Of a DNA stretch of 64,000 bases, positions 24,501 to 35,359 are shown in pieces. The position numbers and the translations under genes were made by a program. Every line of letters begins with the position of its first letter. Position 1 is the stretch's first letter. The stretch lies in contig JBAHVR010000275.1 in NCBI GenBank assembly GCA_036898135.1, forward strand, positions 124,001 to 188,000, written 5' to 3'. Below the pieces are notes generated by a model. That model ran no database searches. It was not told the origin of the DNA and worked only from the letters and a program-made list of their open reading frames with translations. This stretch comes from Oncomelania hupensis. Its lineage: Eukaryota > Mollusca > Gastropoda > Littorinimorpha > Pomatiopsidae.

Positions 24501-24953
24501 TATATGCTTGCGAAGCATGGACCCTCACAGCAGATCTCCAACGAAGAATACAAAGCATGGAGATGAGGTGCTACAGAAGACTTCTGGGCATTTCCTATAC
24601 CCAACACATCACCAACGACGAAGTCCGACAGACCATCACACAAGCCATTGGACAACACGATGACCTGCTAACAGTGGTGAAGAAACGGAAACTTCGGTGG
24701 TATGGCCACGTCACCAGATCATCAGGCCTTGCAAAGACTATTCTGCAAGGCACAGTGCAAGGAGGTAGAAGAAGAGGGAGACCGAAAAAGAGGTGGGAGG
24801 ACAACATTCGAGAATGGACTGGTTTGACACTGAGCGAAGCCATCAGGGCTGCTGAGGACAGAGAAAGATGGAGTATGCTGGTTAAACGATCATCTGTGGT
24901 GCCCCTACGACCTTCGGGTTACGGGACAGGATAGGATAGGATAGGCATTTTAT
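21576..24953 (+). mobile_element. Full-length RTE (BovB-like) LINE
   Basis: Element 21588-24941, about 3.35 kb, flanked by a perfect 12-bp duplication TAGGCATTTTAT (21576-21587 and 24942-24953). The 5' leader includes TGTCGTAAGAGGCGACTAA. The 3' UTR is almost absent: the ORF stop is followed only by the GGATA-repeat tail. It is the only copy in the window with both ends and an open ORF, and it sits within family A copy 2. Confidence 0.95.
21827..24934 (+). CDS. RTE endonuclease-reverse transcriptase, intact ORF
   Basis: This 1035-residue protein nicks target DNA and copies the element RNA onto the nick (target-primed reverse transcription). An N-terminal AP-type endonuclease spans about residues 65-310, with visible active-site positions Asn70 (WNVR), Glu99 (GISELRW), Asp205/Asn207 (GDWNAKVG) and His304 (SDHD). 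The reverse transcriptase covers about 550-800, with QAGFRAGRST, FIDFKKAFDRVW, GVRQGCLLSP and catalytic FADD at 771-774. The C-terminus is basic (GGRRRGRPKKRW). Endonuclease wording and overall length fit the RTE clade, BovB-like. The first ATG of the frame is used here. The first ~60 residues align to no domain, so the true start may be later. No stops or frameshifts, so the ORF looks competent. Expression is not shown. Confidence 0.93.
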   Translation: MGTARSFLPKTHYMMTQPTNSIPDRSSPGSSHGTRTAPSVGHQDGGVKYATDGQFSKIRTRNNIVIGTWNVRTLTAEGKLEELAHELDHYRWNVLGISELRWKGLGETTTDKGHKLYFSGRDDRHEHGVGFLVHKNILATVMGCRPVSSRLITIRLRAAPFNITIIQAYAPTSDYDDSEVEDFYENLQAVLDQVPKKDIVIVQGDWNAKVGQEAHHNWGDTCGPHCNNETNDRGLRLLEFARYNNLVLANTLGLHKNSRRWTWHSPGGEHHNQIDYIMVKKRFRSSINIGRTRTFPGADIGSDHDLVMMSFRLHLKRVNTAKCTRLKFDLDKLQDPEVAELFQATIGGKFAPLLILGAGEVDVNTMTTTFNSAVTDAATEILGKHRPKKKLWITPELLDLCDKRREMKKKKNTSQGADVYRKINNDIRKGMLTAKENWIEDQCQEIENSLNKNNSKKAYQTVKRLTSVKQPKVSTIQSKSGICLTEEQEVLDRWTEYCSDLYNHTPNGDPSVLACPENREEEEILPILREEVEAAVQALKKGKSAGVDNIPAELLQAGGEAMIDALTIICNKIWQSGEWPIPWTQSLVITLPKKGNLQECENYRTISLISHPSKVLLKIILNRLKPQAEQIIAEEQAGFRAGRSTTEQIFNLRIICEKYLQHQQHLYHVFIDFKKAFDRVWHAALWATMKVYNISPKIIEVIKSLYDKATSAVLHNRAIGNWFRTTIGVRQGCLLSPTLFNIFLERIMSDALADHEGTVSIGGRAISNLRFADDIDGLAGEEQELEQLVQRLDTTSKAYGMEISAEKTKMMTNNTNGINTDIKVQGQSLDTVHSFKYLGAIVSDNGSRQEVLSRIAQTTAALTRLKPIWKDRTISLHSKVRLLRSLVISIFLYACEAWTLTADLQRRIQSMEMRCYRRLLGISYTQHITNDEVRQTITQAIGQHDDLLTVVKKRKLRWYGHVTRSSGLAKTILQGTVQGGRRRGRPKKRWEDNIREWTGLTLSEAIRAAEDRERWSMLVKRSSVVPLRPSGYGTG

Positions 24954-25279
24954 ATGTATGTGTTTTGTTGATAATTTATAATAATGTTTGTATTCTATTT
25001 TGTTTTTGTAAACGGGGGTTCGATAAATTAGAGTACAGCCTCAGCGTCCCCTGCGTGGGATGTCTTTATTGTAAAGTGACTGGCTGGTGGAGAGCTTTTA
25101 GTTTTACCACTAGGGTTGTTTCAGGAGATCGTTTATGCGGATCAGGGGTTGTCCGGTCCTGATTTTGGCTCGGAAGAGTCCGCTGGACCTAAAGCAATAA
25201 TCATGTAATGTAATGTAATATGTATAGATGTGTGTGCCTGTATATGTGCGAAGGCACTAACAGAACGTTAGTTAGTTAT

Positions 25280-26202
<923 letters not shown>

Positions 26203-26857
26203 TATATATATATAGATAGATAGATAGATAGATACCAATATACCTTAAATATTGTAAGAACTAAGACAATTAATGCACCTAAATACACATACTTCTCCCT
26301 TTTTCCCCACACTCGCCCCTCGATATCCTTTACCTCCTCAATCCCCCCCCCCCCCCCCACTCTACCCGTACCCTTCCCGAACCCTTCCCGCTCACACCCA
26401 CACACTCGCAAATTCACACATTCTCAAAAACTTCAACTGTGGCAGGGTAGGAAAGAACAAAATGTGTACAATCGTGGAGTCTAGTTTTAAACGATGTTAA
26501 AGAATTACTATCCTTGATATATATATAATTAATAGTTCTTATATAGCGCTTTTCCACCTTATATAAATGCGCAGAGCTGTGCTCAAATCAAAGGTTCCAA
26601 ACAAAAGTGGAGAAAACACACATATGCTGCAACTTACGCAATAGGCTGTTCATATACAACAGTTAACTAACAAGATACAGCACGGTTCTTTTTTGTCAAA
26701 AAAAGATATTTCACATAACATTATGAGTGAATATGACATTATGCACAGGCTCCTGCAAATGACAACATGGCGCACGTACATACAGACTTAAAATTGTTAT
26801 GGGGACTGAACTCCTCCGCGCACGAAAATGTCAAGGGAAGTAACTAGCACCAAAAGG
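26203..26857. other. Unassigned, with SINE-like tail and short repeats
   Basis: TA and GATA short runs to 26236 and a poly-C run near 26345. At 26533 TCTTATATAGCGCTTTTCC resembles the SINE family C/E tail. No gene. Confidence 0.45.
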
Positions 26858-27129
26858 CACAAGCGCTTGTATCTGGACACGCGAGCGCCTATGCCTGTGA
26901 CGCGTCTCCTTTCAGTTATCTATACTACTCAAAATAATACAAGGGCCACTTGGACATATGGGTCTCTCTTTAAATCAGAAACACGAATTCAATTTAGTTC
27001 ATCATATTTTATTGCAATCATTTCTGCATCAATAACAAAAAAGATTTGAGACATCAGTCGCTTAAAATTCGAGTAAATTCAATTTAACTGGACATACCCC
27101 TCATTTACAAAATCAAAACTTTAGAAACC

Positions 27130-28154
27130 AAAAATCTATAGAGTCAGTATCGGGTGTGGCCACCGTTTGCATCAATGCAGTCTTGGCATCGTTGTCTCAT
27201 GGACCGTATCAGGTTATGGAGGATGTTTCCTGGGATGGCCAACCACTCTTGCTGGAGAACTTGGTCCAGAACTTCAAGGTTAGCTCCTGGAGGGAGGTTT
27301 GCCGGTGTCTGTCGACCCAAGACATCCACACAGATGTTCTATGGGGTTCAAATCGGGTGATCGAGCCGGCCAATCCATCCTTATGACGTGCTGTTGCTGC
27401 AGGAAGTCATTGACGATACGCGCTCGGTGGGGTCTGGCATTATCGTCCTGTAGTATGGCACCTTCCCCAATGGCCTGCAGAGCTGAGAGAACCCTAGGTT
27501 GTAGGACGTCATCCCTGTAGCCATGAATTTGGAGCAGGGGTGTTCTGAAGTTTAATGCGAAGCCACCCCACATCATGACAGATCCACCACCAAAGCGGTC
27601 ATGCTCGCGCACCGTCGCATCAGCAAAACGCTCCCGTGGACGCCTCCAAACATTCACTCGACGGTCGTTGAAAGACAAGGAGAACCGAGACTCTTCTGTA
27701 AAGAGCACCCTTGACCAATGTTGCCTAGTCCACACCAAATGACGCCGAGCTTAGCCAAACGCGCAGGACGGTGAGCTGGGGTGAGCAAAAGCCAAACTGC
27801 TGGTCGTCTTGATCGCAGGTTTGCCTCGTGTAGACGGCTGCGAATTGTCTGGTCGCCGACGTTAACATTGCTGGCTGCGTGAAGCTGTCTTCTGATGGTG
27901 TTTGCTGTAGCGGACCTCATCCTCAGAGCTGACAGGGTGATGAAATGGTCTTCTCTTGCAGTGGTAACGCGGGGGCGTCCGGACCTTCTTGGTTCTTGGA
28001 CGCTTCCAGTTTTGTTAAAGCGCTCCCGCAGGCTTTGGACAACGGAGTGGGACACTCCCAGCCGCCTACTAACTTCTCTCACCCCCACCCCTTCCTGAAG
28101 CCATGCAATAGCTCTGCCTCTAGCCGCATCAGTCAATCGTCGCCTTGGGGGCAT
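27130..28154 (-). pseudogene. Tc1-type transposase, frameshifted
   Basis: Three minus-strand pieces cover a full Tc1 transposase. About 28154-27740 gives the N-terminal paired-type helix-turn-helix DNA-binding region (VSRRLGVSHSVVQSL and GRPRVTT). 27738-27280 gives the catalytic region. 27329-27144 gives the C-terminus. The DD34E core shows FTEESRF where the family normally has FTDESRF (first aspartate replaced by glutamate), DNARPHRA with the second aspartate, and SPDLNPIEH with the glutamate. Frameshifts near 27700-27740 and 27320 and the first-position change make it inactive. The enzyme family cuts and pastes at TA dinucleotides. Confidence 0.92.
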
Positions 28155-28371
28155 GGTTAAAAAAGCAGCAAAAGCGCTGCCATTTATACCCAGAAAAAAG
28201 CGCCGATTGTTGAACTGAACTTACAAAATGCAAGCCTTTCGCGTGCAAATCACTTTTTAATGTTTAAAATTTTGCTTTATTAGCAAGACAACAGTAAAAT
28301 AGGGTCATTTTTTTGTAAAAATTGGGTTTATTTTTCAACTCAGTGCAGAAAGTTCAAAACTCACACATGTT

Positions 28372-28437
28372 TATTGATTGATTGATTTATTGTTGCTTTA
28401 GGTCCAGCGGACTCTTCCGAGCCAAATCAGGACCGTG
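28372..28437 (-). mobile_element. Family A 3'-end fragment, copy 4
   Basis: Minus-strand TTGA/ATTG tail and the last ~50 bases of family A (TTTAGGTCCAGCGGACTC). It lies inside the Tc1 element between the transposase and the right arm, so it inserted after that element was in place. Confidence 0.8.
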
Positions 28438-28641
28438 ACTACTTGTCAGAATAAGATTGTTTTGAATGTTACTGTACAGGATAAGTTTTGAAATAAGCAA
28501 TATAAGCGATATTATTGATAGCAGCAAAAAATAATTAAACAAAATGAAATATGAGAGTGGCCCTTCAATTATTTTGAGTAGTATATAATAGATAACCAAA
28601 GGGAGACGCGTCCCAGGCATGTCCAGATACAAGCGCCTGTG

Positions 28642-28966
28642 GTCCTGTGAGGTTATTAGAGACGCCAACGACTTGTTAAACTGCGTAAACCTCAGTAATG
28701 TGGATTAATGAACTCTTCTATGATCATACTATTTAGTGGAACAGTTTGGGGTAAAAAAAATGACCTCATACTTACTTTCAGAAAAATAGGCGACATTATA
28801 CGAAACAATCATCTCAATAGTCGAATGTAATTAATGGACATGTTAATAGCTGTTGTGAAGCGTGGGGGAGCGAAACTCTGTTTGGTAACTATAAACATTA
28901 CTTTATATAAGCCTTAGCGTCACGGTTCATTTGTTCCATTGAAATATTTGCACTGTTCTGCACTTG
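28642..28966. other. Unassigned sequence
   Basis: No gene or repeat copy is recognised. Confidence 0.4.
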
Positions 28967-29023
28967 AAGTAGTAGTAGTAGTAGTTATAGTAGTAGTAGT
29001 AATAGCATTAGTAGTTGTTGTTA

Positions 29024-29071
<48 letters not shown>

Positions 29072-29112
29072 CAGTAGTGGTGGTGGTGGAGGTAGTAGTA
29101 GTAGTAGTAGTA
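28967..29112. repeat. AGT microsatellite
   Basis: AGT run with GTT and GGT variants. It resumes at about 30320-30361 after the hAT-like element, so that element inserted within the array. Confidence 0.95.
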
Positions 29113-30316
29113 CAGGGGCGTCGCACGGTCCAAAATATTGGGGGGGCAACCCTGTCGACGGGGAGGTGGGGGAAGGGGGCTGACAAGCGGGACGCACCCT
29201 GTAATATATCCTCGTACCTTCATCCAACTGAAAGACTGAGAGTAAAAACATTTAATTATTTATGTTCTTCTTTACTGAAAATACAAGATTCATTTCCAGA
29301 AACTACAAATACATGATTAGCGATATGTGATAATGATTAAAACCAGGTAACACGAACATTAATTACCTGCCGCAAGATCATCTAGGTTGAAATTGTGTCT
29401 TCTCTATAAATCACAACTCGTTTTGCATATTGCATACATATAATGACCAAACACTTCCACTACCAGTTTCAGAAAATCAATCAATTGATAAATTTGTTTT
29501 ACTAGGGCGTATATTACTCGCAGTTTCTCTAAAGCAAAATACTGTCTGTTTGAGTGCCTTTTGTCTTGGTGATCACAGAAGATCTTACTAGTAGTCCATG
29601 AACAAAATCTCAGCTAGTTCAGTCCACAAACATCGGAGATCTATTCGCGGACACATAAACAAACAAAACAAACAAACAAACCAAGTGAAACCTATAATGG
29701 GGTGGTGGGGGTGGTGGTGTAATAATCAAAGCAGTCAAGCCCACGTTATCTGTCCCCAGAAAAGCGAACGGGTCCTTTTTTTCCCCTTTTGCGATCAAAG
29801 CACGTGCACGTGTAGGCCTATCAACAAACTAAATCTAAATTAAAAAATATCGCGCACCTCAACTATTTATTGACACTTGCACATTCACCCTTGCCTTACT
29901 CATTTTACAGACTAAAGTAAATAATTGATATCAACAAACCTGGAAAACAGACGATTCCATTGTTTTGTTAATTTTGCTCTTTGCGTGATGAAATGACACT
30001 TCTTTCAAACAGCGAAAGCCAGCTCTGCTGCCCGGTGATTGCGTTAGCACCACGAAATATTTTGTTGTGAAACACAGGCACATGCTAATAGATTATTGTA
30101 ATATTATTTCGTACGTTAGCCTTTTACACTACGGTTTAAAAATATGGTGATTTTTTTAAATTATTGATTCTTCCTGCCTTCCTCTATCGTTTGAAATCTT
30201 CTTATTCTTCTTCTTCTTCTTCTTCTTTTCTTCTTTCTCTCTCTCTTTCCTTTTTTTTTTGCCAAATTATTGGGGGGGCAGGTGCCCCCCCTGCCCCCCC
30301 GTGTGCGACGCCCCTG
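29113..30316 (+). mobile_element. 1.2 kb non-autonomous hAT-like element, copy 1
   Basis: Ends CAGGGGCGTCGCAC and, at the right, the inverse GTGCGACGCCCCTG (slightly altered). Next to each end are G-rich or C-rich blocks that can pair (GGGGGGGCA near the left, TGCCCCCCC near the right). Internal landmarks include GATCATCTAGGTTGAA, CACGTGCACGTG and a TTCTTC tract near 30200. It is the reverse-orientation twin of 45794-46975. No ORF resembles a transposase. No clear target duplication is visible because the site is an AGT array. Confidence 0.85.
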
Positions 30317-30318
30317 TT

Positions 30319-30361
<43 letters not shown>

Positions 30362-30659
30362 TTGAGGATAAAAACAGGCCCTCAAGCCTTTGTACATGCC
30401 TTTTCATTGTTTCACGTTTATTTTGTTTAGCTTGCAATTTTCCTATTCATATTATAGTAACTGAATAATTGCAATGACGGTAGAACAATAAGACGGGCAA
30501 CTCCTTCTATACATATACTAATGAAGCCGAGGACAAGGACTAGGTTATTTCCCTTGGCTTATAGACGAAAAGGTTAATTAAGGAATACAAGAAACAGTGT
30601 CATTATGGTATTAAAATCATGTGATCGTGCATGCTGTAGTATTTAAAAACTGTTGATTT

Positions 30660-30660
<1 letters not shown>
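30317..30660. other. AGT repeat remnant and unassigned sequence
   Basis: AGT units to about 30361, then about 300 bases with no recognisable gene. Confidence 0.5.
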
Positions 30661-30722
<62 letters not shown>

Positions 30723-30785
30723 CTGTAGTATTTAACAACTGTTGATTTTTACTAATAATAATAATAATTATAATTATTATCATTA

Positions 30786-30842
<57 letters not shown>
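30661..30842. repeat. AAT/ATT arrays with a duplicated flank
   Basis: An AAT array (30661-30720) and an ATT array (30783-30842) are separated by a near copy of the sequence before the first array (TGCTGTAGTATTTAA...CTGTTGATTTTT), so an ~85-bp segment including microsatellite was duplicated. Confidence 0.85.
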
Positions 30843-30843
<1 letters not shown>

Positions 30844-31021
30844 GCTGTTAATTTTGATTTTTTAATGTTTTTTTTCTTCTATTAATAAAATGAAGTTCAT
30901 ATTTGAAAAAGTAATAATAATCAAACCTAGCACTGTTATTTCTTCAGTGTGTTTCTTCTGTTCTTTGCAGTGTTATGTTTCTTCTATCTTTCTTGTCTGA
31001 TACTATAATCTCTATTTTTAA

Positions 31022-31107
<86 letters not shown>

Positions 31108-31194
31108 CCTGGATGTAATATATGCGTCTTTCCACACGTCAATCAGGTTCAAAGCGCGGCGATCTATAGCAACATACACGCTCGCCTGTCTCAT
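30843..31194. repeat. TA microsatellite and flanks
   Basis: About 40 TA units at 31026-31105. The sequence on either side shows no gene. Confidence 0.85.
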
Positions 31195-31477
31195 CCACCC
31201 TCACACACACAACAAATACACATCCACCACTCAAACAGGTGGTGTAAAGGCAGGGAGATCGCTATTGGAAGACGGAATGAAAATCGAATTTTTAGTTTAG
31301 AAATTTTATATTGACTGCGTCCAGTACCAATATTGAAAGGAGGGAGGAAACCGGAGTGCCCGGAGAAAACCCTCGGCGATCTCAATAGTCTCGTACCTAA
31401 GTCACATCCGTTCGCCCCTTGCGGGAATCGAACCCGCGACCTTCGGCATAGGAAACCGGCGATCACGAGACGGCATC
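31195..31477 (-). mobile_element. tRNA-derived SINE, family D, copy 1
   Basis: Minus-strand tRNA-like head contains B box GGTTCGATTCCCGC, with ATCGCCGGTTTCC upstream. The body holds GAGGGTTTTCTCCGGGCAC and GTTTCCTCCCTCC, a short block also in copy 2 (41625-41835), where the head is missing. The head joins the decayed Tc1 C-terminus at 31478, so this SINE may have inserted there. Confidence 0.75.
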
Positions 31478-32438
31478 GAGTCGGCATTGAATGCACCAGT
31501 TTAATGAGGTGATCATGGGTGACAACGTGGTTCCAGGCTGCAATCAGTGACTCGATCAACTCACGCTTTGATGTTGGGTGTCTCTTTGATATCTCCAGTG
31601 CCACCTTGTGCCACAAATTCTCAATGGGATTGAGATCAGTAGACTGGGCGGGCCATTCCATTGACTCGATGTTCTGCATCCGCTTCCAGTTGATCACCAT
31701 TTTTGACCGATGGCAGGGCGCATTGTTATCCTGGAAAATGAACTGACCTGGAAACAGTTGTTGAGCTGATGGCATTTGTCGAGTATAGTGATGTACTTGG
31801 CCCCATTGACCATTCCATCGACGATGTGGAGACGTCCAACGCCACTGGCAGCCATGCAACCCCAGACCATGACCTTGAGAGGATGCTTCACTGTGAGGTT
31901 AAGACACTCGGGTTTAAACTCCTCTCCAGGAAATCTCCTCACGTAGGGTCGGGCTTGGTTTCGGAACAGGCAGAAGGTGCTTTCGTCGCTAAAAAGCACC
32001 GTTTCCCACATTGCACAGGTCCAGGTTGAGTGCTTCCGTGCCCACTCAATTCGGTTGCGCCTTTGTAAATCAGTCATCAATGGCTTGTTGCGGGCCTTGC
32101 AGCCTCGTAGACCAAACTGCAAACACCGGCGACGAACTGTACAAGTGCTGACATTGATATGGCAATCATCTGACCACTCACGCAGCAGCTGAGGTGAGGT
32201 CAACCTGCGATTGGTCAACGAAATGCGTCGAAGTACACGGTCTTAGTAATGTTGAAGCACGTGGACGACCGGACCGAGGCTTGTCCACCACTGAACCAGT
32301 CTGGCGCTTCTTCTGCAGAATCTTTACAACCGCGCTGCTGCCGACTTTTCTGGCGATCTGATGACAAGAAAGTCCTTCCTCCTTCATCACAGACACCCTA
32401 ATACGTTCCTCCAACGTCAGATTTCGCGTCTTTGTCAT
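31478..32438 (-). pseudogene. Second Tc1-type transposase, frameshifted
   Basis: Three minus-strand pieces: 32438-32178 with the first helix-turn-helix region (LTLEERIRVSVMKEEGLSCH; GRPRAST), 32218-31694 with the second DNA-binding region and the first catalytic aspartate (VLFSDESTFCLF), and about 31859-31480 with the second aspartate (FIFQDNNAPCH) and the glutamate (DLNPIENLW). At least two frameshifts (near 32200 and 31740-31860). It belongs to a different Tc1 lineage from the copy at 27.1-28.2 kb (different linker and motif wording). The C-terminus ends at SINE family D. I could not locate both terminal inverted repeats. Confidence 0.9.
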
Positions 32439-32658
32439 GATTGATGAAGCAGTGGAGCAGAGGTTGGAGTTGAAGTGTGTTGGTTGGGCATCTTCTATAA
32501 AATGGGAGTTAACTCCCCTAATATTTATATTGGGACGTAAAATTCCCTCCCCCTCCCCCTTCCCAGTCCCCTATTCGCTAATGTGACGTGGGACTTTAAT
32601 TTATTAAACACAACTTATGAGTTCTTTCACTTTTTACAGTGGTGATTCGGTTAACATC
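32439..32658. other. Tc1 5' flank and unassigned sequence
   Basis: Probably includes the 5' end of the Tc1 element (minus strand), but no clear inverted repeat was found. Confidence 0.4.
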
Positions 32659-34743
32659 ACATCCTATCATATCCTATCCTATCCTGCCCCGTAACCCGGA
32701 GGTCGTAGGGGCACCACAGATGATCGTTTAACCAGCATACTCCATCCTTCTCTGTCCTCAGCAGCCCTGATAGCTTCGCTCAGTGTCAAACCAGTCCATT
32801 CTCGAATGTTGTCCTCCCACCTCTTTTTCGGTCTCCCTCTTCTTCTACCTCCTTGCACTGTGCTTTGCAGAATGGTCTTTGCAAGGCCTGATGATCTGGT
32901 GACGTGGCCATACCATCGGAGTTTCCGTTTCTTCACCACTGTGAGCAGGTCATCGTGTTGTCCAATGGCTTGTGTGATGGTCTGTCGGACTTCGTCGTTG
33001 GTGATGTGTTGGTATAGGAAATGCCCAGAAGTCTTCTGTAGCACCTCATCTCCATGCTTTGTATTCTTTGTTGTAGATCTGCTGTGAGGATCCATGCTTC
33101 GCAAGCATATAGGAAGATGGAGATGACAAGGAAGCGCAGCAGTCTTACTTTGGAATGTAGACTGGTGGTCCTGTCTTTCCAAATGGGCTTCAACCTTGTC
33201 AGGGCAGCAGTTGTTTGTGCGATCCTGGAGAGGACTTCCTATCGGGACCCATTGTCTGATACAATGGCTCCTAAATATTTGAAGCTATGCACTGTGTTGA
33301 GGGATTGGCCTTGGACTTTGATGTCCGTGTTGATGCCATTGGTGTTGTTGGTCATCATTTTGGTCTTCTCTGCACTTATTTCCATTTTATAAGCTCTGGA
33401 GGTGGTGTCAATCCTCTGTACCAGCTGTTCAAGTTCTTGTTCCTCTCCAGCCAATCCATCAATGTTATCCGCAGAACGAAGATTGGAGATTGCTCTACCC
33501 CCTATGCTGACTGTGCCTTCGTGATCTGCAAGGGCTTCTGACATGATGTGCTTTAGGAAGATGTTGGAGAGAGTAGGCATCCTTGACGCACACCAATTGT
33601 TGTTCTGAACAAGTTCCAGAGGACGCTGTTATGGAGGACTGCACTGGTAGCCTTGCCATACAGGCTTTTGATGACTTCAATAATTTTAGGGCTGATGTTG
33701 TACACTTTCATTGTTGCCCATAGAGCTGCATGCCAGATTCGGTCAAACGCCTTCTTGAAGTCTATGAACACATGATATAGATGTTGTTGGTGCTGTAGGT
33801 ATTTCTCACAGATTATTATGAGGTTGAAAATCTGTTCAGTGGTACTTCGCCCTGCCCTGAATCCTGCTTGTTCTTCAGCTATGATTTGTTCAGCTTGGGG
33901 TTTCAACCTGTTGAGTATTATTTTCAGGAGGACCTTGCTGGGATGGCTGATGAGGCTGATGGTGCGGTAATTTTCACACTCCTGAAGATGACCTTTTTTG
34001 GGAAGAGTGATGACAAGCGACTGGGTCCATGGTGTAGGCCACTCCCCACTCTGCCACATCTTGTTACAGATAATGGTGAGGGCATTAATCATCGCTTCTC
34101 CTCCTGCTTGTAGCAGTTCCGCGGGTATGTTGTCCACTCCTGCTGACTTCCCTTTCTTCAGCGATTGCACTGCTGCCTCAACTTCTTCCCTGAGAATTGG
34201 GAGGATTTCTTCTTCTTTTCTTCTCTCGGGACATGCTAGAACTGATGGGTCTCCATTTGGTGTATGGTTGTAAAGGTCAGAGCAGTACTCTGTCCATCTG
34301 TCCAAGACTTCTTGTTCTTCTGTAAGGCATAAGCCAGACTTGCTTTGGATCGTGGAGACTTTGGGCTGTTTAACACTTGTCAGCCACTTCACAGTCTGGT
34401 AGGTCTTCTTTCTGCTGTTCTTGTTCAGACTGTTCTCTATTTCCTGGCATTGATCTTCTATCCAGTTCTCCTTTGCTGTGCGCATGCCCTTTCGGATGTC
34501 ATTGTTGATTTTTCGGTAGACAACAGCTCCCTGTGAGGTGTTCTTTTTTTTTTTTTTTTTTTTTATCTCTCTTCGTTTATCACACAGATCCCAAAGTTCA
34601 GGTGTGATCCACGGCTTCTTCTTTGGTCGGTGCTTGCAAAGGATCTCAGTGGTGGCATATGTCACAGCTGAATTGAAGGTGGTGCACTGGTGGTCATGGT
34701 GGTCATGGTGTTGACATCTACTTTACCCGCCCCCAAAATGAGC
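32659..34743 (-). pseudogene. RTE LINE copy, minus strand, 5'-truncated and frameshifted
   Basis: Read on the minus strand it begins in the linker after the endonuclease (about 34743) and ends with the GGATA-type tail near 32659. The coding parts are 34665-33553, 33580-33239 and about 33193-32679, in different frames. The first break (about 33570) falls in the SPTLFN segment. The catalytic FADD has become SADN (phenylalanine to serine, second aspartate to asparagine). A ten-lysine-like A-run expansion near 34542 lengthens the basic linker. Target duplication not certain. Clearly inactive. Confidence 0.92.
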
Positions 34744-35181
34744 TGTGATTAACATTAGAAACAGAATTTTTAATGGAATCAATTATGTTGTCTATTGTAA
34801 GATGTTCATTGTAAACTAGTTGCTTTTAAACACGTTTTGTTCTATATAGACCTAACTTTAAAAAAAAAAATAAAACAAGCCTGAACAGAATGTCTTTTTA
34901 CGGCCGGTTTACCGACCAACCCCATTTTTTGGGCCCGACCATAAACATTTTTGGGGGATCGTCTGGAAAAATAATTTAAAAAGAAAAAAAAATCGCACCC
35001 TGGGTGGAAAAGGGTAGATTTTGTTTTTTTAGAAGAAGAAGAAGAAAGAAGAAGCTTCCCCACCAACCCTATTATTTTCCCCTATGTTACTGTAAAAAGA
35101 CTTTTTTTTCTTTGTTGGCCTAATATTTCAGGACCCTGATGGCACTTACAGGCCAAAACCCCTTATATAATTTCAATAACG

Positions 35182-35183
<2 letters not shown>
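34744..35183. other. Unassigned, with a possible short inverted-repeat element
   Basis: GTCTTTTTACGG at about 34891 and its near complement CTGTAAAAAGAC at about 35091 bracket a ~210-bp block, a possible MITE without verified duplication. An A10 run lies at 34861 and a GAAGAAGAA run near 35033. Confidence 0.4.
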
Positions 35184-35256
<73 letters not shown>

Positions 35257-35313
35257 TATTTTTATAGCGCAAAACCAAACTTAAATCTTGCTCTAAGCAC
35301 TCGCACGCGTGCG

Positions 35314-35351
<38 letters not shown>

Positions 35352-35355
35352 CGCT
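35184..35355. repeat. AAT microsatellite, SINE-like tail piece and CA repeat
   Basis: About 24 AAT units to 35255, then TTTTTATAGCGC resembling SINE tails, then a GCGC/CA repeat around 35310-35348. Confidence 0.85.
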
Positions 35356-35359
35356 CGCA

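Larger units (their letters stand above)
21262..25229 (+). mobile_element. Family A retroposon, copy 2 (split by full-length RTE)
   Basis: 5' part at 21274-21587 and 3' part at 24942-25217. Together they rebuild a normal family A layout (TATAAATAG near the 5' end, GGACCTAAAGCA and TGTAA tail at the 3' end). A 12-bp direct repeat ATATGTATAGAT flanks the whole (21262-21273 and 25218-25229). The RTE inside must be younger than this insertion. Confidence 0.9.
26858..28641. mobile_element. Palindrome-flanked Tc1/mariner-type element
   Basis: The outer arms (about 26858-26953 and 28551-28641) are inverted repeats: on both sides, reading inward, comes GCGCTTGTATCTGGAC, then GACGCGTCTCC, then TTATCTA, then TACTACTCAAAATAAT and AAGGGCCAC. 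The inner part is the Tc1 terminal repeat starting next to a TA. The outer part matches the solo MITE at 57817-57997. Either a Tc1 element inserted at the centre of a palindromic MITE, or the MITE sequence is the outer half of the transposon's own end. The Tc1 transposase inside is broken. Confidence 0.8.

Noticed and set aside
29598..29843. 81-codon plus-strand ORF in the hAT-like element
   Set aside because: No transposase motif, and the corresponding frame is not maintained in the twin at 45794-46975 as far as I can read it.
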